From JAVBLT01 sp031553315 (GTDB taxonomy: Bacteria; Verrucomicrobiota; Kiritimatiellia; RFP12; DVOR01), in the NCBI GenBank assembly GCA_031553315.1, contig JAVBLT010000024.1, positions 1 to 13,288 on the forward strand: 13,288 nucleotides of DNA, read 5' to 3'. Below the pieces are notes generated by a model. The model was given only the letters and a program-made list of their open reading frames with translations. It made no database searches and had not been told where the DNA came from. Of this stretch, positions 6,164 through 12,942 are shown one piece after another; positions within the stretch are counted from its first letter, which is position 1, and every line of letters begins with the position of its first letter. The position numbers and the translations under genes are program-made.

Positions 6164-7990
6164 ATGAAAAAAATAATCCTTTTTTTATCCGTTGCTCCCT
6201 TGTGGGGCTTCGCCTATGAAACCCCCGCCACCCGCCAGGTCGCCCAGCTCAAGCCCCAACGCCCTGCCTTCAACGCGCTTGTCAATCAACACACCTTCAC
6301 CCAGGCCGACCGCGATCTCGCCGCGAATGCCTGGAAAACCATCAGCGCCTGGCAGGCCGACGGCAAGGCCGATACCCGCAAGCTCCATGTGGTCTACGTT
6401 TCCCTCCGCGAGCGCCCCCCGTTGGCCGATTACAAAGGCCGCCTCGACCGCACCGTCAAAAACATCCAGGCCTTCTATTCCGACCAGATGGCCGCCAACG
6501 GCTACCCGCCGCTCACCTTCGCGCTCGACCTCGACGCCAACGGCAACACGGTCGTTCACGATGCCTTTCTCGACGCCGCCCTCGCCGACTACACCAAACC
6601 CGCCTTCGGCGACCCCACCCGCCGCGCCGCAGATGCCGCCCTGCGCAAAGCCGGCATAGACCCCGACCGCGACTACACCCTCATCGTCTGCCAGATCCCC
6701 GACGGTCTCGGCCCCTACTACGGCAGCGGCAGCTCCGTCAACGGTCGCTGCTGGACCTGCGACGCCGCCCACATCGACCCCCTCAACCTCGCCCCCGAAA
6801 CCCCCGGCCCCTACCGCTTTAAAACCCTCGGCTACGACAACACCGTCTACCTCGGCGGCACCGCCCACGAGCTCGGCCACTGCTTCAGCCTCCCCCACAC
6901 CATGACCCCTCCCGGCTCCCGCGACGGCGCCGCCTCCATCATGGGCAACGGCAATTACCACTACGGCTCCGAAAAACGCGGCGGCAAAGGCGCCTGCCTC
7001 CTCCCTTCCGACGCCCTCCGCCTCGCCGCCATCCCCCTTTTCTCCGGCAAGGAAAAAACCGTGGAAAACCCCGCCCCCGCCACCTTCGCCGCCCTCGCCG
7101 CCGAACCTGTGAAAGACGGTCTCGCCATCACCGGCCGCGTCGCCGGCAATCCCCCCGTCTACGGCATCGTCGCCTACTTCGACCCCGCCGGCGGAAACGA
7201 TTACGACGCCTCCTCCACCCTCGCCCTCCCGGAGGCCGACGGTTCCTTCGCCATGACCGTGACCCGCCCCCGCCACACCGGCCTCTTCACCCTGCGCTTC
7301 GTCTTGCTCCAGGTCGACGGCACCTTCGCCACACACGCCTTCACGCTCGACAAAACCCCCGCCGGCATCGACCCCGCCCCCATTCAGGAAGCCCTGGTTT
7401 TTGCCGACGTGGCTCGTTTTTGGAAAGCCGGAAACCGCAAAGCGGGGCTTGCCGCCCTTGCCCAAATCAACGCCGCACCCCGCTCCGCCGCCATCTGGAA
7501 AAACGGTTTCAACCCACCCTGGAACGGTTCCGCCGGCCTCGACCCCGCCACCTGCCCCCCCGAACAAAAGAGCCTCTCCCTCGCCGAGGCCAAAGCCACC
7601 CGCGTCACCTCCGGCTGGGGTCCCGCCTATCGCGACACCATCAACCCCCATGCCGGCGTGAGCCACCCCTTCCCCCTCATCTCCGGTCACGCCGTCAGCC
7701 GCTTCCTCTACACCCACACCCCCGGCTCCTTCACCTTCAACCTCGGCGGCGCCTGGACAACCTTTACCGGCCTCCTCGCCTCCCCCGCCCAGGCCGACGC
7801 CTCCTTCATCATGAGCGTGATTGCCGACGGCCGCGAGCTTCTCAAAACCGACCCCCTCAAGCCCGGAGCCGCACAACCCTTCACCCTCGATGTGACCGGC
7901 GCTTCCACCCTTGAAATCCGCAGCGCCGCGATCGGGGACAAAATCAGCAACGCCCTCGCCATTCTCGCCGATCCGGTGCTGACGCGGTAA
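6164..7990 (+). CDS. Secreted zinc metallopeptidase with C-terminal NPCBM-type domain
   Basis: This 608-residue protein starts with a Sec signal (MKKIILFLSVAPLWGFA, likely cleaved after A17), so it is exported. Residues about 70-290 hold a metallopeptidase-like domain. HELGHCFSLPH at 235-245 fits the metzincin pattern HExxHxxxxxH, with Ser242 where metzincins normally have Gly, and SIMGNGNY around 258-265 could be the Met-turn. Residues about 315-395 look like a beta-sandwich linker domain. Residues about 475-606 resemble the NPCBM carbohydrate-binding module (ISGHAVSRFLYTHTPGSFTF, then FIMSVIADGRELLKTD and LEIRSAAIGDK). I infer a glycan- or glycoprotein-directed peptidase. The exact peptidase family is not recognised. 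Several Cys residues (176, 196, 199, 240, 279) could form disulphides. The gene is coupled to the methyltransferase and converges on the 7999-8718 gene with an 8-nt gap. Confidence 0.8.
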   Translation: MKKIILFLSVAPLWGFAYETPATRQVAQLKPQRPAFNALVNQHTFTQADRDLAANAWKTISAWQADGKADTRKLHVVYVSLRERPPLADYKGRLDRTVKNIQAFYSDQMAANGYPPLTFALDLDANGNTVVHDAFLDAALADYTKPAFGDPTRRAADAALRKAGIDPDRDYTLIVCQIPDGLGPYYGSGSSVNGRCWTCDAAHIDPLNLAPETPGPYRFKTLGYDNTVYLGGTAHELGHCFSLPHTMTPPGSRDGAASIMGNGNYHYGSEKRGGKGACLLPSDALRLAAIPLFSGKEKTVENPAPATFAALAAEPVKDGLAITGRVAGNPPVYGIVAYFDPAGGNDYDASSTLALPEADGSFAMTVTRPRHTGLFTLRFVLLQVDGTFATHAFTLDKTPAGIDPAPIQEALVFADVARFWKAGNRKAGLAALAQINAAPRSAAIWKNGFNPPWNGSAGLDPATCPPEQKSLSLAEAKATRVTSGWGPAYRDTINPHAGVSHPFPLISGHAVSRFLYTHTPGSFTFNLGGAWTTFTGLLASPAQADASFIMSVIADGRELLKTDPLKPGAAQPFTLDVTGASTLEIRSAAIGDKISNALAILADPVLTR

Positions 7991-7998
7991 AAAGACCT

Positions 7999-8718
7999 TT
8001 ATTTCCTCTTTTTCCAATAAGCCGTGAAATTGCGCTGAAGGGCGGGCATACGCTGAGGCGGGAAGGCGGCGTCGAGCGCGGCGCGGGGGTTTTGGGTTTG
8101 GAGGAAGGTTGTCAGGTAAGTCTCGAGGGTTTTGGCATAAGCCTTGTGGGCGGGGTCGCGGGTGGTTTCCGCAGCGCGGAGATAAGCCACAAGCCCCCAG
8201 GCGAGGGCGTAATTGGCGAGGCGTTCGCTTTGAGAGCCGGCGTAGAAAGCTTCGTGGGAAAGGCTGAAGAGGCGGGAAAGATCCGCGGCATCGGTATCGA
8301 GAATTGTTTTAAGCGTTTGCAGCCGCAGAGGGTTGTCGGCGGAGGTCACGGGGCGGCCGAGGCGTTGGAGGAGATCGGCATATTCGGAGCGGGTGGCGTA
8401 GGGCTGAGGCCAGGCGGCGGGAGGGATGGCGGTCGGAGCCGCAAGGGTGAGGGTCGCGCCGGTTTTGTCGAGCCAGTCGGCCAAGTGCTGCGAACGGTAC
8501 CAGACCTGATCGGGGGCTTGAAGATCAAGCGTTTCGCTTCGGCCGTCGGGCCAGGTTCGGATGGCGCGCCGCGTTTCGATCGTGGGCAGGGGGGCCGATT
8601 CGAGGTTGGCCGGCAGGCGCAGGCGGAGAGAGCCCAACGCCTCATTTTGGCTGAAACGGGGCGCCGCCGCCTGGAGGGCAAGCGGAAAGGCGGCGAGAAG
8701 AATCCACAAAGGCTTCAT
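7999..8718 (-). CDS. Secreted hypothetical protein, resembling the C-terminal part of DUF1570/peptidase-MA-like proteins
   Basis: I do not recognise a named family over the whole 239 residues. A Sec signal is clear (MKPLWILLAAFPLALQAAA, cleavage near 18-19), so the product is exported. Residues about 146-237 (LSRLFSLSHEAFYAGSQSE, then LANYALAWGLVAYLRAA and a tail of AAFPP and FTAYWKK) resemble the helical end of DUF1570 or gluzincin-like proteins. The zinc-binding HExxH that precedes this region in those proteins is absent, so enzymatic activity is unlikely. The ATG is 4 nt after the aroQ stop, placing the gene at the tail of the operon. No strong Shine-Dalgarno is visible, which suggests coupled translation. 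It converges on the metallopeptidase gene. Confidence 0.75.
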   Translation of the reverse strand: MKPLWILLAAFPLALQAAAPRFSQNEALGSLRLRLPANLESAPLPTIETRRAIRTWPDGRSETLDLQAPDQVWYRSQHLADWLDKTGATLTLAAPTAIPPAAWPQPYATRSEYADLLQRLGRPVTSADNPLRLQTLKTILDTDAADLSRLFSLSHEAFYAGSQSERLANYALAWGLVAYLRAAETTRDPAHKAYAKTLETYLTTFLQTQNPRAALDAAFPPQRMPALQRNFTAYWKKRK

Positions 8719-8722
8719 CGCA

Positions 8723-9160
8723 TCACGCTTTTTTCAGATGGTGGAGGAGCGCTTCGAGGGCGAGGATGTAGCCGTAGCCGCCAAACCCCATGATCTGGCC
8801 GACGCAGACGGGGGCGGTGTAGCTGATGTGGCGGAACGCCTCGCGGCGGTGGGTGTTGGAGAGGTGGATTTCCACCGCGGGCAGGGCGGCGGCGGAGAGC
8901 GCGTCGCGGATGGCGACGCTGGTATGGGTGTAGGCGGCGGGGTTGATGATGATGCCGTCGAAAACGCCGCGGGCACGGCCGATCTCGCCGACGATTTCTC
9001 CCTCGACGTCGCTCTGGAAGGCGGTGACGGTCGCGCCGAGGTCTTGGGCGCGCGCGGCGACGGCGCTGACAATGGCGGGAAGCGTTTCGGCGCCGTAGAT
9101 GCCCGGCTCGCGGGCGCCCAGCAGGGCGAGATTGGGCCCGTTGACGAGGAGAATGTTCAT
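8723..9160 (-). CDS. aroQ: 3-dehydroquinate dehydratase, type II
   Basis: This 145-residue cytoplasmic enzyme converts 3-dehydroquinate to 3-dehydroshikimate, the third step of the shikimate pathway. Length and motifs match type II dehydroquinases. The N-terminal block is NGPNLALLGAREPGIYG (7-23), with Arg17 and the catalytic Tyr22 on the mobile loop. INPAAYTHTSVAIRDAL (72-88) carries Asn73 and His79. EIHLSNTHRREAFRHIS (97-113) carries His99, Arg106 and Arg110. The usual second Asn of GPNLNLLG is Ala here (A12). AAGGA lies about 6 nt before the ATG. The start overlaps the PSP1 gene stop by 4 bp (ATGA), and the next gene follows after 4 nt. No other aro gene is nearby. Confidence 0.95.
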   Translation of the reverse strand: MNILLVNGPNLALLGAREPGIYGAETLPAIVSAVAARAQDLGATVTAFQSDVEGEIVGEIGRARGVFDGIIINPAAYTHTSVAIRDALSAAALPAVEIHLSNTHRREAFRHISYTAPVCVGQIMGFGGYGYILALEALLHHLKKA

Positions 9161-9966
9161 GGCTGTTCCTTTCTTTCCGGCAGAGGCACGGTGATGAATC
9201 GGTGGTTGGCCAGGCCGAGCCTGATCGTGCGGGCGATGAGGTTGCGGTCAACGACCTTGGCGGGAGAACCGTCGGGGGCGATCCACTCCGCGCCGATTTC
9301 GGGGAAGAGGGGCGTTTGGGCGCGGTAGAAGGCGTTTTCGTGGCTGAGGCAGCATTTGAGGCGGGTGCAGGCGCCGTTGAGCGCCTGGGGCGAGGTGGGC
9401 AGATCCTGGATTCTGGCCATTTTCACGTTGACGGCGGGAAAGCTGCGCATCCAGGCGCTGCAGCAGGTCGGCCGCCCGCACACGCCGATCCCGCCGATGC
9501 GGGCGGCTTCTTCGCGCAACCCCACAAGGCGGATGGAGATGCGGGTGTTGTAGGCGCGCTGGACGGGCCCCGTGTGGCGGCGGAGATCCACGGCCTCGGC
9601 GGCGCCGACAAACACGATGAGGCGGTCGCGGCTGTGGGAAAAGGTCGCCGAGATGAGCTTCACGGGAACCTCCTCTTTGCACACCGAAAGGCGCAGGCGC
9701 TCAAGCGCCTCCTCCGCAAGGCGGCGGTTCTCCCGCGCGGTCGCGGCATCGGCCTCATCCGCGAGGCGCACGAAGGTGTGCGTCGCGCGCGGAGCCTCGG
9801 TTTTGGGCAGCGCGGCGACGGTGCCGTAAACGGGGCCGAAATCGGCCGCCACAAGGCAAGCCTGGCCGATCGCGGGGAGAACATCGTCGGGGATGAGGGC
9901 GACGGCGCAGCCCGGATGGTGGTCGATGCGGATCCGGGCGCAGATCAAAGAGAGTTCCTCATTCAT
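9157..9966 (-). CDS. ricT: PSP1 domain protein, RicT/YaaT-like
   Basis: This 269-residue protein matches the PSP1/YaaT family. In Bacillus its relative RicT joins RicA and RicF in the Y-complex, which binds iron-sulphur clusters and controls RNase Y-dependent mRNA maturation. Two cysteine blocks mark the family: GVCGRPTCCS (161-170, C163, C168, C169) and GACTRLKCCL (198-207, C200, C205, C206), separated by VKMARIQDLPTSP. The second block has Thr where CGRL is usual. The N-terminal part (about 10-60) is a small beta-rich fold ending in FGPVYGTV. The ATG overlaps the holB stop (ATGA) and is preceded by AGGA at a good distance. holB next to yaaT is a conserved arrangement in several phyla, which supports the call. 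Whether RicA and RicF partners exist here is unknown, so the symbol is by family likeness. Confidence 0.9.
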   Translation of the reverse strand: MNEELSLICARIRIDHHPGCAVALIPDDVLPAIGQACLVAADFGPVYGTVAALPKTEAPRATHTFVRLADEADAATARENRRLAEEALERLRLSVCKEEVPVKLISATFSHSRDRLIVFVGAAEAVDLRRHTGPVQRAYNTRISIRLVGLREEAARIGGIGVCGRPTCCSAWMRSFPAVNVKMARIQDLPTSPQALNGACTRLKCCLSHENAFYRAQTPLFPEIGAEWIAPDGSPAKVVDRNLIARTIRLGLANHRFITVPLPERKEQP

Positions 9967-11057
9967 AGCGATCCTGAACGCCAGCCGTGGTGGAAACGGT
10001 CGAACCAGTAGGGCAGGGTTGTGTTTTCATTGATGTTGCGCTCCAGCTGAAGGGCGAATTTTTCGACCATGTCGATATTCTCCAGCGCCTGGGCGAGCGA
10101 GAGGTTCGCGGCGCGGGCGAGGAACGTTTCGCGGAATTCCCCGTAATGAAGCGGCGTTTGGGCGCCTGCCGCGCAGGTGCGCAGAAGATCCTGCATCCAG
10201 CGCAGGAGCAGAAGAACCGCATCGCCGCGCCACTCGCGGTAACGGGAGGCCACGCGGGCTTTGAACACGTCTTCCTCTTCATCGACGGCGGCCTTGCGGC
10301 GCTCCTCCTTCACGCATTTTTCGGCGAGCGCCTCCATCTGGGCGAACACCGCGCAGAAAGCGCCCGCGGCGGCCATCGCCTCAAGGGGCGATGCGATGCG
10401 CCGGTGCGCCAGGATATCGAGCAGCATGCCGCGCCAAGGCTCGCGCAGCTCGCGGGTGAGGCCCGCGTCGAGCCGCTGGCAGCGGGAGAGAATCGTCGGC
10501 AGCACGCTCTGGGCGCTGTCGGCAAGGAGAATGAAAAGCGTGCGCGGGGGCGGCTCCTCAAGCGTTTTGAGAAACGCATTGGCGGCCGCGTCGTTGAAAC
10601 GGTCGGCGCCGGCGATCACGGCGATTTTCCAGCCGTTGCCCAAAGCGGTCTGCTGCATCTGCGCCAAAATCCCCTCGCGCATCATGTCGATGCCGATGAC
10701 GCGTGATTTCTTCTCCGGGTAGAACCAGTGCACGTCGGGGCAGAGCCCCTCCGCCACCGACCGGCACCCCGGGCAGACCCCGCACGGGCGCTCCGGTTCG
10801 CTTGCCGCCGAGCAAAAAAGATACTGCCCGATCCAGCGCGCCAAAGCGCTGCCCTCCTCGCGCACAGGCCCCGTTACGAGATACGCCTGCGCGGGGCGGC
10901 CCGATGCGAAAGCGTGGCGCACCCAGTTCATAAGCGGCGCAAGGCGCGAAGAAAGGTCGGCCTCCGGCGGCTCCGGCTCCGCGGCGGAAACCGGCTCGGG
11001 CTCGAAGGCGGCCTCCTCATCGTCATCCAATTCGGGATCAGTCAGGTAATCAGTCAT
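9963..11057 (-). CDS. holB: DNA polymerase III subunit delta'
   Basis: This 364-residue protein is the delta' subunit of the clamp loader, which opens and loads the sliding clamp for replication. Residues 1-35 are an acidic Glu/Pro-rich extension not typical of the family. The AAA+ region begins at about 38. Walker A is degenerate (GPVREEGSA at 63-71, no GKT/S), as known for delta'. A zinc knuckle is formed by C82, C92, C95 and C98 (CGVCPGC). NGWKIAVIAGADRFNDAAAN is followed by AFLKTLEEPPPRTLFIL, and then TILSRCQR (188-195) with the SRC motif conserved in clamp loaders. The C-terminal about 150 residues form the helical collar. The ATG is 1 nt after the permease stop and the gene overlaps the PSP1 gene by 4 bp. 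Confidence 0.93.
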   Translation of the reverse strand: MTDYLTDPELDDDEEAAFEPEPVSAAEPEPPEADLSSRLAPLMNWVRHAFASGRPAQAYLVTGPVREEGSALARWIGQYLFCSAASEPERPCGVCPGCRSVAEGLCPDVHWFYPEKKSRVIGIDMMREGILAQMQQTALGNGWKIAVIAGADRFNDAAANAFLKTLEEPPPRTLFILLADSAQSVLPTILSRCQRLDAGLTRELREPWRGMLLDILAHRRIASPLEAMAAAGAFCAVFAQMEALAEKCVKEERRKAAVDEEEDVFKARVASRYREWRGDAVLLLLRWMQDLLRTCAAGAQTPLHYGEFRETFLARAANLSLAQALENIDMVEKFALQLERNINENTTLPYWFDRFHHGWRSGSL

Positions 11058-11058
11058 A

Positions 11059-11811
11059 TCAGATTTCGCCGCCGAGCGTTCGGCGCACGCCCAGCAGAAG
11101 AGTGGCGGAGTAGATCATCAGCGCGCAAACCGAAAGATAACCGGTGCACTGCGCCAGAGAAATCATCCCCGTGGAAAAATCGTAGACGTGAGACTGGAAA
11201 GGAAGCCAGGTCCAATCCGACCGCACCGCCGGAAAAAAGGCGCGCAGCAACGCATAAGCCGCCGGCGGCAACGCCCCGCACAGCGCCAGAACCGTGATGC
11301 CCGTGGCGGCGGGGCGCCGGAAAAAGAGCGACGCAAACACACCCGCCGCGCACCACATCGCGCTTTGCAGCCCCATCGCCACACACGCGAAAAACACCCC
11401 CCAGCCCGAACACGGCAGCGTCGCCTCCGGCGGCGCGAAGAGGCTCGTCAGCGGCAGCAGCAGCATCGCCGCCAACACATAAACCAGGCACACCGCCCAC
11501 GCCGCGATACACTTTCCCAGAACCCAGTCCACATCGCGCACCGGCGTGGAAAACATCAGCCGCAGCATCCCCGTGGCGCGATCCTCCGTGAAACCCCGCA
11601 TCGAAAGCGCCGCCGCCAACGCCGGCAGCCACGGCGCCACCGCGATTCCCCAGAGCGATTCCATCCCCTCCGTCGTCCCCTCGTAAGCGCGCAGCATCCA
11701 CACAAAAGCACCGCCCGCCGCGGCGAGCATCACGCCCAGCGGCACCAGCCCCTGCGCGCTTTTAATCAACGCCCGCCACTCCTCGCGGGCAATCAGCACG
11801 GCGCCTGGCAT
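11059..11811 (-). CDS. ABC-2 type transporter permease, GldF/NosY-like
   Basis: This 250-residue inner-membrane protein has six predicted membrane segments, near 21-40, 55-72, 100-122, 137-162, 169-190 and 222-241. Between segments 2 and 3, the cytoplasmic block EDRATGMLRLMFSTPVRDVDWVLGK (split by a short loop, 76-100) is the ABC-2 permease motif that contacts the ATPase. VYDFSTGMISL before the last segment resembles the GldF group. It would form the membrane part of an exporter with the ATPase encoded just upstream. The ATG has a perfect AGGAGG at 11819-11824 with a 7-nt spacing, and it overlaps the ATPase gene by 19 bp. The substrate is not known. In Bacteroidota, GldF/GldA act in gliding, but homologues occur widely in non-gliding bacteria, so motility is not implied. 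Confidence 0.87.
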   Translation of the reverse strand: MPGAVLIAREEWRALIKSAQGLVPLGVMLAAAGGAFVWMLRAYEGTTEGMESLWGIAVAPWLPALAAALSMRGFTEDRATGMLRLMFSTPVRDVDWVLGKCIAAWAVCLVYVLAAMLLLPLTSLFAPPEATLPCSGWGVFFACVAMGLQSAMWCAAGVFASLFFRRPAATGITVLALCGALPPAAYALLRAFFPAVRSDWTWLPFQSHVYDFSTGMISLAQCTGYLSVCALMIYSATLLLGVRRTLGGEI

Positions 11812-12536
11812 GGGGCAACCTCCTGTTTCTGTTGATGAGCCTGCATCAGCGCCAGCGCCTCCATACGCGTATAGTCATCGCCCAGCAGCCTGCTTTTGCG
11901 CATCACCGCAAAACGCGTGCAACAGGCGCCCATCATATCCGCGTCGTGGCCGCTCAGCAACACACCGCAGCGATCCGCCAGCGACTGAATCAACTGCGCG
12001 CACTGCGGCCGCATCGTCACATCAAGCCCCGCAAACGGGTCATCCAGCACCAGCAGGCGCGGCAGCAGCACAATCGCCTCCGCCAGCGCCACCCGCTTGC
12101 GGTAACCCGCCGAAAGCCCCCGCAGCCGCTCCGATTCAATCTCCCTCAGCCCCGCCCGTTCAATCGCCTCCGTCACCCGCCGGCGGATCCTCATATACCG
12201 CTCCCCCTTCAGCTGCGCCCGGTAAGCCAGATACCGCCTCACCGACAGCTCCGCATAGACCGGGCAGCTCTCCGTGAGATACCCCAGGTTCCGGCGATAA
12301 TCAAGATCCACCGCCGCGTCATACACATCCCCGCGCCCGTTCTTCGCCGCGCCCGACAGCGTGATCCGCCCCTGCTGCGGCCTCATCACACCCGCCGCCA
12401 GCGCCAGCAACGTGCTTTTACCCGCCCCGTTCGCGCCCATCACCCCGAGAATCTCCCCCGGCTCCAGGCGCAACGAGACCGAGTCGACACCCCGGCCTGC
12501 CGAATAAAGAAAAGAAACACCATCCATAATGAACAT
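11793..12536 (-). CDS. ABC transporter ATP-binding protein, GldA/CcmA-like
   Basis: This roughly 247-residue ATPase powers the adjacent ABC-2 permease. Numbered from the ATG at 12534-12536, Walker A is GANGAGKST (34-42), the signature is LSAGY (141-145) and Walker B is LLVLDDPFAGLD (161-172). The switch histidine lies in LLSGHD (about 193-198). Two usual residues differ: the Q-loop position reads Glu (GYLTESCPVY), as in GldA relatives, and the residue after the Walker B Asp is Asp rather than the catalytic Glu. The frame is open to a GTG at 12570-12572, but that lies next to the predicted -10 box, so ATG 12536 (or ATG 12527, MDGVSF) is the better start. It is the first gene of a six-gene operon. 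The C-terminal extension of long GldA proteins is absent. Confidence 0.88.
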   Translation of the reverse strand: MFIMDGVSFLYSAGRGVDSVSLRLEPGEILGVMGANGAGKSTLLALAAGVMRPQQGRITLSGAAKNGRGDVYDAAVDLDYRRNLGYLTESCPVYAELSVRRYLAYRAQLKGERYMRIRRRVTEAIERAGLREIESERLRGLSAGYRKRVALAEAIVLLPRLLVLDDPFAGLDVTMRPQCAQLIQSLADRCGVLLSGHDADMMGACCTRFAVMRKSRLLGDDYTRMEALALMQAHQQKQEVAPCQAPC

Positions 12537-12572
12537 GATTGTTTTCCAGAAATCGACCACATGAAAACCCAC

Positions 12573-12601
12573 ATTCTACCCGAAACAGAAGCGGAAAACA
12601 A
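12573..12601 (-). promoter_or_regulatory. Predicted promoter of the ABC-holB-ricT-aroQ operon
   Basis: On the minus strand TTGTTT (12596-12601) is followed after 17 bp by TAGAAT (12573-12578; five of six bases). The transcript would start near 12566, giving a leader of 30-40 nt before the ATPase start codons at 12536 or 12527. No other gap in the six-gene run is large enough for a promoter of its own outside coding sequence, so this one probably drives all of them. Confidence 0.55.
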
Positions 12602-12772
12602 GCATCAGCCCTTTTTCTTTTTTGTTTTCAACCCCGCGCATCCTCCAGAGCCCCCTCGTGAAAACCTCCCTTGCGCCCCTCTCCCCCCGCCTCCGTTTTG
12701 TCATTAAGAATATCTGAAACAGAGAGAAAACCGGAATGAGCGAAACACCGTTGTTTTTTTTAAAAAAACGGC
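12602..12772. other. Intergenic spacer between the operon promoter and the tRNA promoter
   Basis: I see no gene here. The plus strand is pyrimidine-rich (runs of CTTTTTCTTTTTTG and CCCCTCTCCCCCC). At 12748-12771 there is an imperfect T8/A7 dyad flanked by CCG and CGG. Its A/T tract lies just upstream of the tRNA -35 box, so it may act as an UP element. As a hairpin it has no gene upstream to terminate. Confidence 0.4.
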
Positions 12773-12801
12773 TTGCAAAAAAGCGCCGGGTATGAGATTA
12801 T
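12773..12801 (+). promoter_or_regulatory. Predicted promoter of tRNA-Leu
   Basis: TTGCAA (12773-12778) is followed after 17 bp by GATTAT (12796-12801; four of six bases). This gives a start near 12808 and a leader of about 14 nt before the tRNA. An A/T tract of 15 bp (12754-12768) directly upstream would fit an UP element, as is common at stable-RNA promoters. The assignment rests on consensus match and position. Confidence 0.5.
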
Positions 12802-12821
12802 TCACCACGTTTTCAACACCT

Positions 12822-12905
12822 GCTCGGGTGGTGGAATGGCAGACACGCATGTTTGAGGGGCATGTGGAGCAATCCGTGGGGGTTCGAGTCCCCCCCCGAG
12901 CACCA
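12822..12905 (+). tRNA. tRNA-Leu (anticodon GAG)
   Basis: The 84-nt gene folds as a class II tRNA. The acceptor stem GCTCGGG pairs with CCCGAGC, followed by discriminator A and an encoded CCA (12903-12905). The anticodon stem CATGT/GCATG closes the loop TTGAGGG, with anticodon GAG at 12855-12857. The long variable arm has a GGA/TCC stem around GCAA. The T arm is GGGGG-TTCGAGT-CCCCC. The GAG anticodon reads CUC and CUU; CTC is a frequent leucine codon in the C-ending genes of this window. A terminator follows directly, so the tRNA is probably transcribed alone. Confidence 0.97.
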
Positions 12906-12916
12906 TCCTTAAAAAG

Positions 12917-12942
12917 ACCGCTTTTAACGAAGCGGTTTTTTT
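12917..12942 (+). terminator. Intrinsic terminator of tRNA-Leu
   Basis: A perfect 7-bp stem, ACCGCTT (12917-12923) with AAGCGGT (12930-12936), closes a 6-nt loop. It is followed at once by a run of T residues up to 12942. The upstream A-run (12911-12915) could extend pairing with the T-tract and make it partly bidirectional. This is the clearest factor-independent terminator in the window. Confidence 0.92.

Noticed and set aside
6185..8017. 610-residue Gly/Glu/Val-rich frame on the minus strand
   Set aside because: Exact antisense mirror of the metallopeptidase gene, with low-complexity composition.
12537..12572. Longer ABC ATPase starting at GTG 12570-12572
   Set aside because: It would start 1 bp from the predicted -10 box and upstream of the expected transcript start, and the added 12 residues are unlike the family N-terminus.
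12748..12771. T8/A7 dyad as a terminator
   Set aside because: Stem is almost all A-T, no gene ends next to it, and its place just before a -35 box fits an UP element better.
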